Positions 37,247 through 46,528 are shown, numbered from the stretch's first letter. The stretch: 64,000 nt of DNA from Betaproteobacteria bacterium (GCA_027490755.1 JAIXXL010000008.1:75391-139390); one strand, 5' to 3'. The notes: a model not told the origin generated them from the letters alone. A program made the numbers and translations.

Positions 37247-39010
37247 TTAGTAGACGCGCGCCTTGGGCGGGATCGAGTCGACGGTGAGCGGCTTCAGCCG
37301 CACCGGCTTGAACTCCACCCGTTGGTCTTCGCTGTAGTACAGGCTGTGCTTCATCCAGTTGGTGTCGTCGCGGTCCGGGAAGTCGTCACGGGCATGCGCG
37401 CCGCGGCTCTCGGTGCGGGTGTTGGCAGTGATCAGGGTGGACATGGCCACCTCGATCAGGTTGTCCAGCTCCAGGGCCTCGACACGGGCGGTGTTGAACA
37501 CCTTCGACTTGTCCTTGATGCCGGTGCGCTTCACGCGCTCGGCAACCTCACGGATCTTCGCCACGCCCTCGGCCAGCACGTCGCCGGTGCGGAACACGCC
37601 GGCATGGCGCTGGATGATGTTGCGCAGGTCGCGACCGACGTCGGTCACCGACTCGCCATCCTTCTGGTTGTCGAGGCGGGCCAGGCGCGACAGCGACAGG
37701 TCGGCCGCGGTGGCCGGCAGCGGCTTCTGCACCGGGTTGGCCTTGAGCCACTCGATGGCGTGGTCGCCAGCGGCCTTGCCGAAGACCACCAGGTCGAGCA
37801 GCGAGTTGGTGCCGAGGCGGTTGGCGCCGTGCACCGAGACGCAGGCGCACTCACCCATCGCCCACAGGCCCGGCACCACCTCATCGGGCGAGGTGCCGTG
37901 CGGAGCGACGACCTGGCCGTTGATGTTGGTCGGGATGCCGCCCATCATGTAGTGGCAGGTCGGCACTACCGGGATCGGGTCCTTGACCGGGTCGACGCCG
38001 CCGAAGCGGATGGCGATCTCGCGGATCCCCGGCAGACGCTGGTTGATGACTTCCGGCCCGAGGTGGTCGAGCTTGAGCAGCACGTGGTCCTTGTTCGGGC
38101 CACATCCGCGGCCCTCGTAGATCTCGACTGCCATGGCACGCGACACCACGTCGCGCGAGGCCAGATCCTTCACGGTGGGCGCGTAGCGCTCCATGAAACG
38201 CTCGCCGTTCGCGTTGAGCAGATACCCACCCTCGCCACGAACGCCCTCGGTGATCAGCACACCGGCACCGGCCACGCCGGTGGGGTGGAACTGCCAGAAC
38301 TCCATATCCTCGAGCGGGATGCCGGCGCGGGCACACATACCGAGGCCATCACCGGTGTTGATGAAGGCGTTGGTGCTGGAGGCAAAGATGCGGCCAGCAC
38401 CGCCGGTGGCCAGCAGCGTGGCGCGAGCCTGCAGGATCATGCACTCGCCGGTCTCCATCTCCAGCGCGACCACGCCGACCACGTCGCCATCGGCGTCGCG
38501 GATCAGGTCGAGCGCCATCCACTCGACGAAGAATTGGGTGCGGGCGCGCACGTTACGCTGGTAAAGCGTGTGCAGCATGGCGTGGCCGGTACGGTCGGCC
38601 GCGGCGCAGGCACGCTGCACCGGACGGGCACCGAACTCTTGCGTGTGACCGCCGAACGGGCGCTGATAGATCTTGCCGTTGTCCAGGCGGTCGAACGGCA
38701 TGCCGAAGTGCTCGAGCTCGATCACCACACGAGGTGCCATGCGGCACATGTACTCGATGGCGTCCTGGTCACCCAGCCAGTCCGACCCCTTGACGGTGTC
38801 GTACATGTGCCAGAGCCAGTTGTCTTCCTGCGAGTTGCCAAGCGCTGCCGAGATACCGCCCTGGGCGGCGACGGTGTGGCTGCGTGTGGGGAAGACCTTG
38901 GAGAGGACCGCGACCTTGAGGCCGGCCTCCGAAAGTTGCAGTGCGGCGCGCAGGCCGGCGCCACCGGCGCCGACGATCACCGCGTCAAAGGAACGTACGG
39001 GCAGTCCCAT
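37247..39010 (-). CDS. sdhA: succinate dehydrogenase flavoprotein subunit
   Basis: 587 residues, oxidises succinate to fumarate. GAGGAGL FAD-binding motif at 14-20; His45 in RSHTVAAQGG is the expected covalent FAD attachment site. The substrate-site block is HPTGVAGAGVLITEGVRGEGG, and the capping-domain residues ...SRAMAVEIYEGRG... follow. Its ATG overlaps the sdhD stop by one base (TGATG), so translation is coupled. Confidence 0.96.
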   Translation of the reverse strand: MGLPVRSFDAVIVGAGGAGLRAALQLSEAGLKVAVLSKVFPTRSHTVAAQGGISAALGNSQEDNWLWHMYDTVKGSDWLGDQDAIEYMCRMAPRVVIELEHFGMPFDRLDNGKIYQRPFGGHTQEFGARPVQRACAAADRTGHAMLHTLYQRNVRARTQFFVEWMALDLIRDADGDVVGVVALEMETGECMILQARATLLATGGAGRIFASSTNAFINTGDGLGMCARAGIPLEDMEFWQFHPTGVAGAGVLITEGVRGEGGYLLNANGERFMERYAPTVKDLASRDVVSRAMAVEIYEGRGCGPNKDHVLLKLDHLGPEVINQRLPGIREIAIRFGGVDPVKDPIPVVPTCHYMMGGIPTNINGQVVAPHGTSPDEVVPGLWAMGECACVSVHGANRLGTNSLLDLVVFGKAAGDHAIEWLKANPVQKPLPATAADLSLSRLARLDNQKDGESVTDVGRDLRNIIQRHAGVFRTGDVLAEGVAKIREVAERVKRTGIKDKSKVFNTARVEALELDNLIEVAMSTLITANTRTESRGAHARDDFPDRDDTNWMKHSLYYSEDQRVEFKPVRLKPLTVDSIPPKARVY

Positions 39011-39354
39011 CAGTGGCTCCAGACCAGTTCAAAGACCCAGCCGGCGTAGGCGACCAGCGCCAGGACCGTCAGGGTGTGCAGGGTGAGCCGGATCGAGACC
39101 GGCTGGATGTAGTCCATGTAGATGTCTCGCACTCCGATCCAGGCGTGGTAGAGCACCGACAGCAGGAACACGAACAGCGCAACGCGCATCCAGTCCGGCT
39201 CGAACACGCCGGACCAGCCCTCGTAGCCGGGCTCGGCAGCGACGATGCGCAGGCCAGCCACGACCGTGAAGACGAGCATGACAACGGCGGAGAGCCGCTG
39301 CACCAGCCAGTCGCGCAAGCCGTAGTGCGCGCCGGTGACTATGCGCTTCACCAT
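39010..39354 (-). CDS. sdhD: succinate dehydrogenase membrane anchor SdhD
   Basis: 114 residues, three membrane helices (about 15-35, 52-75, 90-110). GLRDWLVQRLSAVVMLVF near the N-terminus and the quinone-site region VLYHAWIGVRDIYMDY are typical; His in LYHAW is the likely heme b ligand. It overlaps sdhC by 7 bases. Confidence 0.92.
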   Translation of the reverse strand: MVKRIVTGAHYGLRDWLVQRLSAVVMLVFTVVAGLRIVAAEPGYEGWSGVFEPDWMRVALFVFLLSVLYHAWIGVRDIYMDYIQPVSIRLTLHTLTVLALVAYAGWVFELVWSH

Positions 39355-39737
39355 AGTTGCACCCCCACCAGGGCGGTCAGGGCCAGACTCGCAATCATGA
39401 CGATCATGGCGCTGCGGTTGGCCGGGACGCGGTCAAGGCCGATATGCAGGTCGAGCAGCAGATACCGGATACCGGCACAGAAGTGGTGCGAGTAAGACCA
39501 CACCAGAACCAGCACCGCCAGCTTGACCAGGGCCTGATCGAAGAACGCAGCGGCGGCGGCGTAGGTCTCGGCGCTGTCGAGGGACTGGTCCAGCTGGTAG
39601 ATCAGGACCGGCAACGCCAAAAAGAGCAGCGCGCCACTGACGCGGTGCAGGATCGACACCTTGGCCGGCAGCGGCAGACTGATCCGCAGCAGGTCGAGGT
39701 GCTTGGGCCGCTTGGCCGCACTCGATAGGGAGTTCAT
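39348..39737 (-). CDS. sdhC: succinate dehydrogenase cytochrome b556 subunit SdhC
   Basis: 129 residues with three membrane helices. The RPKHLDLLRI and SILHRVSGALLF blocks and the heme-ligand segment YSHHFCAGIRYLLLD are characteristic. ATG 39737 gives the usual N-terminal length; the frame continues upstream to 39803 without similarity. It is the first gene of sdhCDAB; its leader (39738-39824) contains the overlapping CTAAT/ATTAG repeats. Confidence 0.93.
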   Translation of the reverse strand: MNSLSSAAKRPKHLDLLRISLPLPAKVSILHRVSGALLFLALPVLIYQLDQSLDSAETYAAAAAFFDQALVKLAVLVLVWSYSHHFCAGIRYLLLDLHIGLDRVPANRSAMIVMIASLALTALVGVQLW

Positions 39738-39815
39738 GGGTGACAAGGCTCCGGTTTCGCTAAGGTTGGTGGGTTGCTGGAAATGGCTCACGGCGCGGGC
39801 CAAAAGGCCCGATAC

Positions 39816-39834
39816 CTAATAGAATTAGTCTAAT
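39816..39834. promoter_or_regulatory. overlapping inverted repeats in the gntR end / sdhC leader
   Basis: CTAATAGAATTAGTCTAAT holds three alternating arms: CTAAT (39816-39820), ATTAG (39824-39828) and CTAAT (39830-39834). Together they make two overlapping palindromes with 3-base and 1-base centres. It overlaps the last codons of gntR and lies about 80 bases upstream of the sdhC start. An operator for sdh transcription is possible; it is not the same sequence as the palindrome at 40609. Confidence 0.45.
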
Positions 39835-40562
39835 GTAGTTGCATAATAATGTGATGCCGTGTCGTAGTGGCCCAACCGCCACTCCATCGGCAGGTCGTCA
39901 TAGGTATAGGCCACGCGCTCCACCGCTAGCAAGGGAGATCGCTCATCGACACCCAGATCGGCGGCAACATCGGCCTGCGCAACCACCGCCGTGAGGTGCT
40001 CCTCGGCGCGGATCAGACGAACGCCGAAGCGCGTCTCAAAAAGACTGTACATGCTGCCCTCCCAAGCCTCGATCACGCTCGCGTCCAGCGCGCCGAAAAC
40101 GCTGGCGGGCAGAACGATGCGGTCGTGCGTCACGGGACGCCCCGAGAAAGACAACACGCGGCGCACCTCGACCACCGGCTCACCCTCGGCCAGATTCAAC
40201 ATGACGGCGGCCCGCCCGCTGGCAGTATCGCGGCGGCAACTGATCAGACGACTCTCGTGGGTCTCGACGCTGCCATCGGCCGCCCGCAGCCGCAGAAAGC
40301 GGGTGGAGTTGCGGTCCTCTGCGTGGGTGGCCACGAAGGTCCCGCGACCCTGGCGGCGCATCAGCAGGTTGTCGGTGGCGAGCTCGTCGATGGCCTTGCG
40401 CACCGTGCCCTGGCTCACGCCAAAGCGGCTAGCCAGCTCGGACTCGCTCGGGATCATCTGGCCCGGCTTCCACTCACCATTCGCAAGGCTGCTCACCAGC
40501 AGCGACTTGATCTGGCCGTAGAGGGGCTGATAACTGGGTATGGACGCGGCCTTCTCGTTCAT
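39825..40562 (-). CDS. GntR-family (HutC/UTRA) transcriptional regulator
   Basis: 245 residues. N-terminal winged helix (10-78; PLYGQIKSLLVSSL, IPSESELASRFGVSQGTVRKAI, RRQGRGTFVATH) and a C-terminal UTRA effector domain (about 95-235). It lies directly upstream of sdhC on the same strand and divergent from the CoA-ester-lyase gene; the perfect palindrome at 40609-40620 lies 47 bases before its ATG. Position suggests control of TCA genes and itself by a TCA-linked metabolite; the effector is unknown. An upstream frame to 40601 would run into this region and is not used. Confidence 0.85.
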   Translation of the reverse strand: MNEKAASIPSYQPLYGQIKSLLVSSLANGEWKPGQMIPSESELASRFGVSQGTVRKAIDELATDNLLMRRQGRGTFVATHAEDRNSTRFLRLRAADGSVETHESRLISCRRDTASGRAAVMLNLAEGEPVVEVRRVLSFSGRPVTHDRIVLPASVFGALDASVIEAWEGSMYSLFETRFGVRLIRAEEHLTAVVAQADVAADLGVDERSPLLAVERVAYTYDDLPMEWRLGHYDTASHYYATTLD

Positions 40563-40608
40563 GCCGTTGAATCTAGCACCCGGATCGGGCCCAGTCCACA
40601 TACTGATA

Positions 40609-40620
40609 TCTTATATAAGA
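40609..40620. promoter_or_regulatory. perfect palindrome, probable GntR operator
   Basis: TCTTATATAAGA is a perfect 12-bp palindrome in the divergent gap between gntR and the lyase gene. Two-fold symmetric AT-rich centres of this kind are usual for GntR-family operators. Binding would place the repressor over both divergent promoters. Confidence 0.65.
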
Positions 40621-40724
40621 CATAAGTATGCATACCGGGCGTGCTATGGCACACTCGATGCTGCACCGCACACCATCTGCGTCACGTTGTCAGGCCCCTC
40701 CTCAACCGACCCGCTCCCGCCGCG

Positions 40725-41717
40725 ATGACCACCAACCCGAACTCCCCCGACGTCGTCCTTTTCCCGGACGAGAAGCCGTTACCGATCCTGCCCGCCGCCG
40801 AACACTACGCCGGCTCCGAAAAGCTGATGTTGAAGTCGTTCGCCATGCAGGACGAGTTCGGGCCGGTGTTCGACGTGACCTGTGACTGCGAAGACGGCGC
40901 CGCCGCCGGCACCGAGAAGCAGCACGCGCACCTCGTGGCGCGCATGATCAACTCGGAGCAGAACCACTTCGGTCGCGCCGGAACCCGCATCCACGACTTC
41001 CAGCATCCCAGCTTCACAGACGACATCGACATCCTGATCGGTGAAGCCGGCGAACGCATCGCCTACATCACGCTGCCGAAGTCGCCCAACTACGCCATGG
41101 CGCTGGCGGCGGTCGAGTACATCCAGAAGCGCACGCAGGCCATGGGGGTGAAGCGCACCATCCCGCTGCACCTGATGATCGAGTCGCCCACCGCCGTGCA
41201 CGACGTCTGGAAGATCGCGGCCCTGCCCGGCTGTGAGGTCATCGACTTCGGCCTGATGGACTTCGTCTCCAGCTACCAGGGCGCCATCCCGTCGACCGGG
41301 ATGCAGAGCCCGATGCAGTTCACGCACCCGCTGATCGTGCGCGCCAAGGGCGCGATCGGCACCGCCGCGGCCGCGCATGGCGTCATCGCCTCGCACAACG
41401 TGACCCGCGACGTGAAGAACCCCGCGACGGCAGGCAGCGACGCCCGCCGCGCCAAGGAAGAGTTCGGATTCCTGCGCATGTGGTCGATCCACCCGTCGCA
41501 GATCCTGCCGATCGTCGAGGCGATGCGCCCGGACCCCACCGATGTCGCCGACTCCTCGGCCATCCTGCTGCTGGCGCAGGCGGCCGACTGGGGCCCGGTG
41601 TCGTACGCAGAAAAGCTGCACGACCGCGCGAGTTACCGCTACAACTGGCAGGTACTCAAGCGTGCCCGCGCCACCGGTGTGAGCATCCCGTCCGAGGCCG
41701 AAAAAGCCTTCTTCTGA
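40725..41717 (+). CDS. HpcH/HpcI aldolase / CitE-like CoA-ester lyase family protein
   Basis: 330 residues, TIM-barrel C-C lyase family. The acidic metal-site segments are CDCEDGAAAG (near 56-65) and LMIESPTAVHD (Glu near 155). The block DFGLMDFVSSYQGAIP and the C-terminal WSIHPSQI are those of CitE/malyl-CoA-lyase-type enzymes, though the first motif is DCEDG instead of the usual DLEDS. The substrate (malyl-, citramalyl- or another CoA ester, or a free 2-oxo acid aldol) cannot be assigned. ATG 40725 begins the family-like region. It precedes acnB by 49 bases and is divergent from gntR. Confidence 0.75.
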   Translation: MTTNPNSPDVVLFPDEKPLPILPAAEHYAGSEKLMLKSFAMQDEFGPVFDVTCDCEDGAAAGTEKQHAHLVARMINSEQNHFGRAGTRIHDFQHPSFTDDIDILIGEAGERIAYITLPKSPNYAMALAAVEYIQKRTQAMGVKRTIPLHLMIESPTAVHDVWKIAALPGCEVIDFGLMDFVSSYQGAIPSTGMQSPMQFTHPLIVRAKGAIGTAAAAHGVIASHNVTRDVKNPATAGSDARRAKEEFGFLRMWSIHPSQILPIVEAMRPDPTDVADSSAILLLAQAADWGPVSYAEKLHDRASYRYNWQVLKRARATGVSIPSEAEKAFF

Positions 41718-41766
41718 CCCCCAGGCACCCCGCCGTCCCGAAACACGCTGACACGAGGAACCGACC

Positions 41767-44358
41767 ATGCTGCAAGCCTACCGAGCCCACGTCGCCGAGC
41801 GCGCCGCCCTTGGCATCCCGCCCCTGCCCCTGGATGCCAAGCAGGTCAGCGAACTCATCGAACTCATCAAGACGCCACCCGCCGGCGAGGAGACCTTCCT
41901 GGTCGACCTGCTGACGCACCGCGTGCCGCCGGGCGTGGACGATGCCGCCAAGGTCAAGGCCTCGTTCCTGGCCGCAGTGGCGCACGGCGAACTGAAGGTG
42001 GCGCTGATCGGCAAGGCCAAGGCCACCGAGTTGCTTGGCACCATGGTGGGTGGCTACAACGTGCACCCGCTGATCGAGCTGCTTGATGACGCCGAGGTCG
42101 CTGGCATCGCAGCCGAGGGCCTGAAGAAGACCCTGCTGATGTTCGACTTCTTCAACGACGTGGCCGAGAAGGCCAAGGCCGGCAACAAGCACGCACAGGC
42201 CGTGATGCATAGCTGGGCCGAGGCCGAGTGGTTCACCTCGCGCCCCGAGGTGCCCAAGACCATCACCGTGACCGTGTTCAAGGTGCCGGGCGAGACCAAC
42301 ACCGACGACCTCTCCCCCGCCCCCGACGCTTGGAGCCGCCCCGACATCCCGCTGCACTACCTGGCGATGCTCAAGAACACGCGCCCGGACGCGGCCTTCA
42401 AGCCGGAAGAAGATGGCAAGCGCGGCCCGATGCAGTTCATCGACGACCTGAAGAAGAAGGGCCACCTGGTCGCCTATGTCGGCGACGTGGTCGGCACCGG
42501 CTCGAGCCGCAAGTCGGCCACCAACAGCGTGATCTGGGCCACCGGCGAGGACATCCCGTTCGTTCCGAACAAGCGCTTCGGCGGCGTCACGCTGGGTGGC
42601 AAGATCGCGCCGATCTTCTTCAACACACAGGAAGACTCCGGCGCCCTGCCGATCGAGGTGGACGTCGGCAAGCTCGAGATGGGCGACGTCATCGACGTGC
42701 TCCCCTACGACGGCAAGATCACCAAGAACGGCGCCACCGTCGCAGAGTTCGCGCTGAAGAGCGACGTGCTGCTGGATGAGGTGCGTGCCGGCGGCCGCAT
42801 CAACCTGATCATCGGCCGCGGTCTGACCGCAAAGGCCCGCGAGTTCCTCGGCCTGCCGGCATCGACCGTGTTCCGCCTGCCGAAGCCGCCGGTCGACTCG
42901 GGCAAGGGTTTCACCCTGGCGCAGAAGATGGTCGGTCGCGCCTGTGGCCTGCCCGAGGGCAAGGGCATCCGCCCGGGCACCTACTGCGAACCGCGCATGA
43001 CCACGGTCGGCTCGCAGGACACCACTGGCCCGATGACCCGCGACGAGCTCAAGGACCTTGCCTGCCTTGGCTTCTCCGCCGACCTGGTGATGCAGAGCTT
43101 CTGCCACACCGCCGCCTACCCCAAGGCGGTCGACGTCAAGATGCACCGCGAGCTGCCCAACTTCATCAGCAACCGCGGTGGCGTGGCGCTGCGTCCGGGT
43201 GACGGCGTCATCCACTCCTGGCTCAACCGCCTGCTGCTGCCCGACACTGTCGGCACCGGCGGCGACTCGCACACCCGCTTCCCGATCGGTATCAGCTTCC
43301 CGGCCGGCTCCGGCCTGGTCGCCTTCGGCGCCGCCACCGGCGTGATGCCGCTCGACATGCCGGAATCGGTGCTGGTGCGCTTCAAGGGCCAGATGCAGCC
43401 CGGCGTGACCCTGCGCGACCTCGTGCATGCGATCCCGCTCTACGCCATCAAGGCCGGTCTGCTGACCGTCGCCAAGGCCGGCAAGAAGAACATCTTCAGC
43501 GGCCGCGTGCTTGAGATCGAGGGCCTGCCGGACCTCAAGGTGGAACAGGCCTTCGAACTCTCCGACGCGTCGGCCGAGCGCTCCGCGGCCGGCTGCACCA
43601 TCAAGCTCAACCCGGAACCGATCAAGGAGTACCTCACCAGCAATGTGGTGCTGATGAAGAACATGATCGCCGACGGCTACGCTGACCGCCGCACGCTCGA
43701 GCGCCGCATCCAGGGCGTCGAGGCATGGCTGGCCAAGCCGCAGCTGCTCGAGGCCGACAAGGACGCCGAGTACGCGGCCGTGATCGAGATCGACCTGGCC
43801 GACATCAAGGAGCCGATCGTCTGCTGCCCGAACGATCCGGACGATGCCAAGTTCATGAGCGAGGTGGCCGGCACCCAGATCGACGAGGCCTTCATCGGCT
43901 CCTGCATGACCAACATCGGCCACTTCCGTGCGGCGGCCAAGCTGCTCGGTGGCGCCCGCGACATCCCGGTCAAGCTTTGGGTCGCACCGCCGACCAAGAT
44001 GGACGAGTCGGAGCTGATCAAGGAAGGCCACTACGCCACCTTTGGCACTGCTGGCGCGCGCACCGAGATGCCGGGCTGCTCGCTGTGCATGGGCAACCAG
44101 GCACAGGTCAAGGAAGGCGCAACGGTGATGTCGACCAGCACCCGCAACTTCCCCAACCGTCTGGGCAAGAACACCAACGTGTTCCTGGGCAGCGCGGAGC
44201 TGGCGGCGGTCTGCTCCAAGCTCGGTCGCATCCCGACCCTGGCCGAATACCACGATGCGATGGGCATCATCAACCAGGACTCTGCCAGCATCTACCGCTA
44301 CATGAACTTCGACCAGATCGACGAGTACGCGGAGATGGCGAAGTCGGTCACCGTCTGA
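41767..44358 (+). CDS. acnB: aconitate hydratase B / 2-methylisocitrate dehydratase
   Basis: 863 residues, the AcnB arrangement: HEAT-like N-terminal domain, then the swivel domain ([30 protein letters not shown]) placed before the catalytic domains. The [4Fe-4S] ligands are expected at the Cys of [14 protein letters not shown], and the pair in [31 protein letters not shown] is also typical. It isomerises citrate to isocitrate. The start has GAGGAACC 5-12 bases upstream. A strong terminator follows. Confidence 0.96.
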   Translation: MLQAYRAHVAERAALGIPPLPLDAKQVSELIELIKTPPAGEETFLVDLLTHRVPPGVDDAAKVKASFLAAVAHGELKVALIGKAKATELLGTMVGGYNVHPLIELLDDAEVAGIAAEGLKKTLLMFDFFNDVAEKAKAGNKHAQAVMHSWAEAEWFTSRPEVPKTITVTVFKVPGETNTDDLSPAPDAWSRPDIPLHYLAMLKNTRPDAAFKPEEDGKRGPMQFIDDLKKKGHLVAYVGDVVGTGSSRKSATNSVIWATGEDIPFVPNKRFGGVTLGGKIAPIFFNTQEDSGALPIEVDVGKLEMGDVIDVLPYDGKITKNGATVAEFALKSDVLLDEVRAGGRINLIIGRGLTAKAREFLGLPASTVFRLPKPPVDSGKGFTLAQKMVGRACGLPEGKGIRPGTYCEPRMTTVGSQDTTGPMTRDELKDLACLGFSADLVMQSFCHTAAYPKAVDVKMHRELPNFISNRGGVALRPGDGVIHSWLNRLLLPDTVGTGGDSHTRFPIGISFPAGSGLVAFGAATGVMPLDMPESVLVRFKGQMQPGVTLRDLVHAIPLYAIKAGLLTVAKAGKKNIFSGRVLEIEGLPDLKVEQAFELSDASAERSAAGCTIKLNPEPIKEYLTSNVVLMKNMIADGYADRRTLERRIQGVEAWLAKPQLLEADKDAEYAAVIEIDLADIKEPIVCCPNDPDDAKFMSEVAGTQIDEAFIGSCMTNIGHFRAAAKLLGGARDIPVKLWVAPPTKMDESELIKEGHYATFGTAGARTEMPGCSLCMGNQAQVKEGATVMSTSTRNFPNRLGKNTNVFLGSAELAAVCSKLGRIPTLAEYHDAMGIINQDSASIYRYMNFDQIDEYAEMAKSVTV

Positions 44359-44379
44359 TCGCAAGCGTGCTCGGCATAG

Positions 44380-44406
44380 ACCCGCGCCTCTGGGCGCGGG
44401 TTTTTT
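44380..44406 (+). terminator. acnB: rho-independent terminator after acnB
   Basis: Stem ACCCGCGCC / GGCGCGGGT (44380-44388 with 44393-44401), 4-base loop, followed by six T residues. Confidence 0.92.
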
Positions 44407-44454
44407 CCGTCTGCGGCCCCTCCGTTTGAAGCGCATGCGGCAAGGTACTGCCCC

Positions 44455-45402
44455 GTGAACCTCGACCACATCCTGCAACAGGTCGCTGTGGCGTCCCCGC
44501 TTTTCGTGCTGGTGTTCCTCGGCTACTGCCTGGGACGCTGGGGCGGATGGGGCAAGGAAGCGAGCAAGGCGCTCTCCGCCTTCGTATTCACGGTCGCGAT
44601 GCCGGCCCTGCTGTTCCGCCAGATGGCCACCTTCGGCGACCTCTCAGGCGTCGATGCGCGCCTGCTGATCGCTTTCTTCGGCGGCTGCGGCGTGGTCTTC
44701 CTGCTCGGCCGCCTGCTGAGCTGGCGGCTGTTCGGCCACAACGGCGTCGAGCAATCGGTTTTCGGTCTCGGCGGCGTGTTCTCCAACAACGTGCTGCTCG
44801 GCATCCCGATCGCTCACCTGCTGCTCACCGAACAGCACATCCCGCCGGTGGCGCTAGCGCTGGTCTTCAACGCGCTCATCCTGTGGACGCTGGTCACGCT
44901 ATCGGTGGAATGGGCACGCCACGGCGAATTCTCCTTGCGCGGCATCGGCAACACGATGAAGGGCGTTCTCACCAACCCGGTGGTGGCCTCGATCATCGGC
45001 GGCGCGGCCTACGGTTTTGCCGGGCTTACCATCCCGACGGTCATCGACCGGCCGATGGCGATGCTGGCGTCGGCCACAGGGCCGATGTCGCTGCTGGCAC
45101 TGGGGCTGAGCCTGGCTGAATTCGGCATCCGCAGGGGCTGGCAGGCCAGCAGCACGATCTCGGCAGTCAAGTTGGTGCTGCACCCGCTGGCGGTGTGGGG
45201 CATCGCGCTTGTCATCGGCCTGCCGCTGATCGAGACGCAGGCTGTGGTGATGATGGCCTCGCTGGCCACTGGGGTGAACGTCTACCTGATGTCGCGCCAG
45301 TTCCAGGCGCTGGAGGGCGAGACCTCTGCGGCGCTGCTGATCTCCACCGCGTTTTCAGCAGTCACCGTGCCACTGTGGATCGCTGCAACCGCGGCAGTCT
45401 GA
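44455..45402 (+). CDS. AEC-family transporter (auxin efflux carrier-like)
   Basis: 315 residues with about ten hydrophobic segments in two five-helix repeats: the first begins near residue 12 (PLFVLVFLGYCLGRWG), the second near 175 (PVVASIIGGAAYGFAGL). Bacterial members of this family export or import carboxylates such as malate and malonate. The GTG start is 49 bases after the acnB terminator; a terminator follows. A link to TCA acids is suggested only by location. Confidence 0.85.
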   Translation: MNLDHILQQVAVASPLFVLVFLGYCLGRWGGWGKEASKALSAFVFTVAMPALLFRQMATFGDLSGVDARLLIAFFGGCGVVFLLGRLLSWRLFGHNGVEQSVFGLGGVFSNNVLLGIPIAHLLLTEQHIPPVALALVFNALILWTLVTLSVEWARHGEFSLRGIGNTMKGVLTNPVVASIIGGAAYGFAGLTIPTVIDRPMAMLASATGPMSLLALGLSLAEFGIRRGWQASSTISAVKLVLHPLAVWGIALVIGLPLIETQAVVMMASLATGVNVYLMSRQFQALEGETSAALLISTAFSAVTVPLWIAATAAV

Positions 45403-45424
45403 CAACAGGACCGGACGCATAAAC

Positions 45425-45451
45425 AAAAAGCCGCCCCGGGGGCGGCTTTTT
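45425..45451. terminator. bidirectional terminator between AEC transporter and cytochrome c
   Basis: AAAAAGCCGCC / GGCGGCTTTTT stem (45425-45435 with 45441-45451) with a short C/G loop. The A and T flanks make it work on both strands, ending the plus-strand transporter and the minus-strand cytochrome c gene. Confidence 0.9.
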
Positions 45452-45505
45452 GCTTGGCGTGCAGGCTTGAACACCCGCCACTCGTTCTGGGCGAGCTTGG
45501 GCGCC

Positions 45506-45877
45506 TTACTCTTCGAAGGTCTTGACCTTGGTAGCGAATGCGCCGTCCGAGCGACCCTTAAGGTACGAGTAGAGCATGTCGATCTTCTCGGCACCCAGGA
45601 AGCCGTGCGGGGGCATGCCTTTTTCGGCACGGCCGTTGGTCACGGTAGTTACAAACTCTTCCTTGCTCAGCTTCTTCAGCGACTCGACCAGCGACGGTCC
45701 GACCATACCTTCCTGGTTGGGGCCGTGACAACGCTCGCAGGCAGCCGAACGCCAAGTTTGGAAGCCCTTGTAGGTCTTGCCATCAACCAGGCCATCCTTG
45801 ACCGTGTAAGGGGCGTCTCCGGCCATGACCGGGGCAGCGAGGCCCAACAGCAGGGCGGACAAAACAACGCGCTTCAT
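45506..45877 (-). CDS. small periplasmic class I cytochrome c
   Basis: 123 residues with a signal peptide (1-19, cleavage after VMA). One heme-binding CERCH (Cys47, Cys50, His51); Met88 in RAEKGMPPHGFLG is the probable sixth ligand. It resembles monoheme cytochromes of the c5/c551 type that carry electrons between periplasmic enzymes and an oxidase. ATG 45877 has AGGAG 8-12 bases upstream and begins the signal peptide; the frame extends further but without coding sense. The upstream region has three palindromes. Confidence 0.88.
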   Translation of the reverse strand: MKRVVLSALLLGLAAPVMAGDAPYTVKDGLVDGKTYKGFQTWRSAACERCHGPNQEGMVGPSLVESLKKLSKEEFVTTVTNGRAEKGMPPHGFLGAEKIDMLYSYLKGRSDGAFATKVKTFEE

Positions 45878-45917
45878 TTGAACATCTCCTCCGTGACAGT
45901 GTGAGTCGCTAAACGAC

Positions 45918-45976
45918 ATCTAGATTCTAGATTGTGTCGGCGACACTGTATATAACGCCGTTCAAGCTATGGCGTT
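45918..45976. promoter_or_regulatory. cluster of three inverted repeats upstream of the cytochrome c gene
   Basis: ATCTAGATTCTAGAT (45918-45932, 7-bp arms around one base), GTGTCGGCGACAC (45934-45946, 6-bp arms around one base) and AACGCC/GGCGTT (45954-45959 with 45971-45976). All fall within 59 bases, 41-99 bases upstream of the cytochrome c ATG. A TATATA element lies between the last two on the minus strand. The layout resembles a promoter with several operators. Confidence 0.55.
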
Positions 45977-45994
45977 TACACAGCCGGGGGAGAC

Positions 45995-46363
45995 TCAGTC
46001 GGGGATGCGGTCGCGGGTCTGGGCGCGCGTGACGCTGGCCCGGGGTAGCTCTGGCGACGACGCGCGCGAGGCACGGATGCGGGACTGGGCGATCGCGGCC
46101 TGGTCTTCCTGAAGGTCAAGCCGCTGACGACGCTCGCGCACCGCCTCGATCCAGCGCCGACGCATCTCGGGGCTGGCCTGATAGAAATTCTGTTGGAGGT
46201 CCTCTACGTCCTGACGGAAAGCTTCACGTTCGGACGCCGAGAAAGGTGAGTCGGGCTCGGGCGGCGTCTCGGATGTGACGCCAGTTGTCGCGGGCACAGC
46301 GGGCGTGGCCAGAGCAAAGAACCCCAACGCACCAGCCGCAGCCAGTAATCCGGTCTTGAACAA
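45995..46363 (-). CDS. small exported protein of unknown function
   Basis: 122 residues from a TTG at 46363, which has GGAGG eight bases upstream. Residues 1-25 form a signal peptide (GLLAAAGALGFFALATPAVPA). The rest is charged and helical (SASEREAFRQDVEDLQQNFYQ, MRRRWIEAVRERRQR) with a basic C-terminal tail. No family was recognised; the Arg/Glu-rich helices loosely recall small periplasmic stress proteins. It is divergent from the OmpR-type regulator. The same frame is open much further upstream, but that part lies antisense to the regulator and has no start with a ribosome site. Confidence 0.6.
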   Translation of the reverse strand: MFKTGLLAAAGALGFFALATPAVPATTGVTSETPPEPDSPFSASEREAFRQDVEDLQQNFYQASPEMRRRWIEAVRERRQRLDLQEDQAAIAQSRIRASRASSPELPRASVTRAQTRDRIPD

Positions 46364-46528
46364 TCGAATGGCCTCCGGGGAGACAGCGCCAGAACATCTC
46401 CGGCGGAATGCGAGACTAGGACCGCAATCTTTCCGCGCCGTGTCTGGAAGACGCTCAAGTGTTACCAGATGTAATCGCGCGCCAGGCTTGGCCACTTTGC
46501 TAGAGTTGTGGGCCCAGAGGGACGGACG

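Noticed and set aside
41656..44478. A 940-codon open frame on the minus strand opposite acnB
   Set aside because: Same cause: antisense shadow of acnB with no family signature and no ribosome site.
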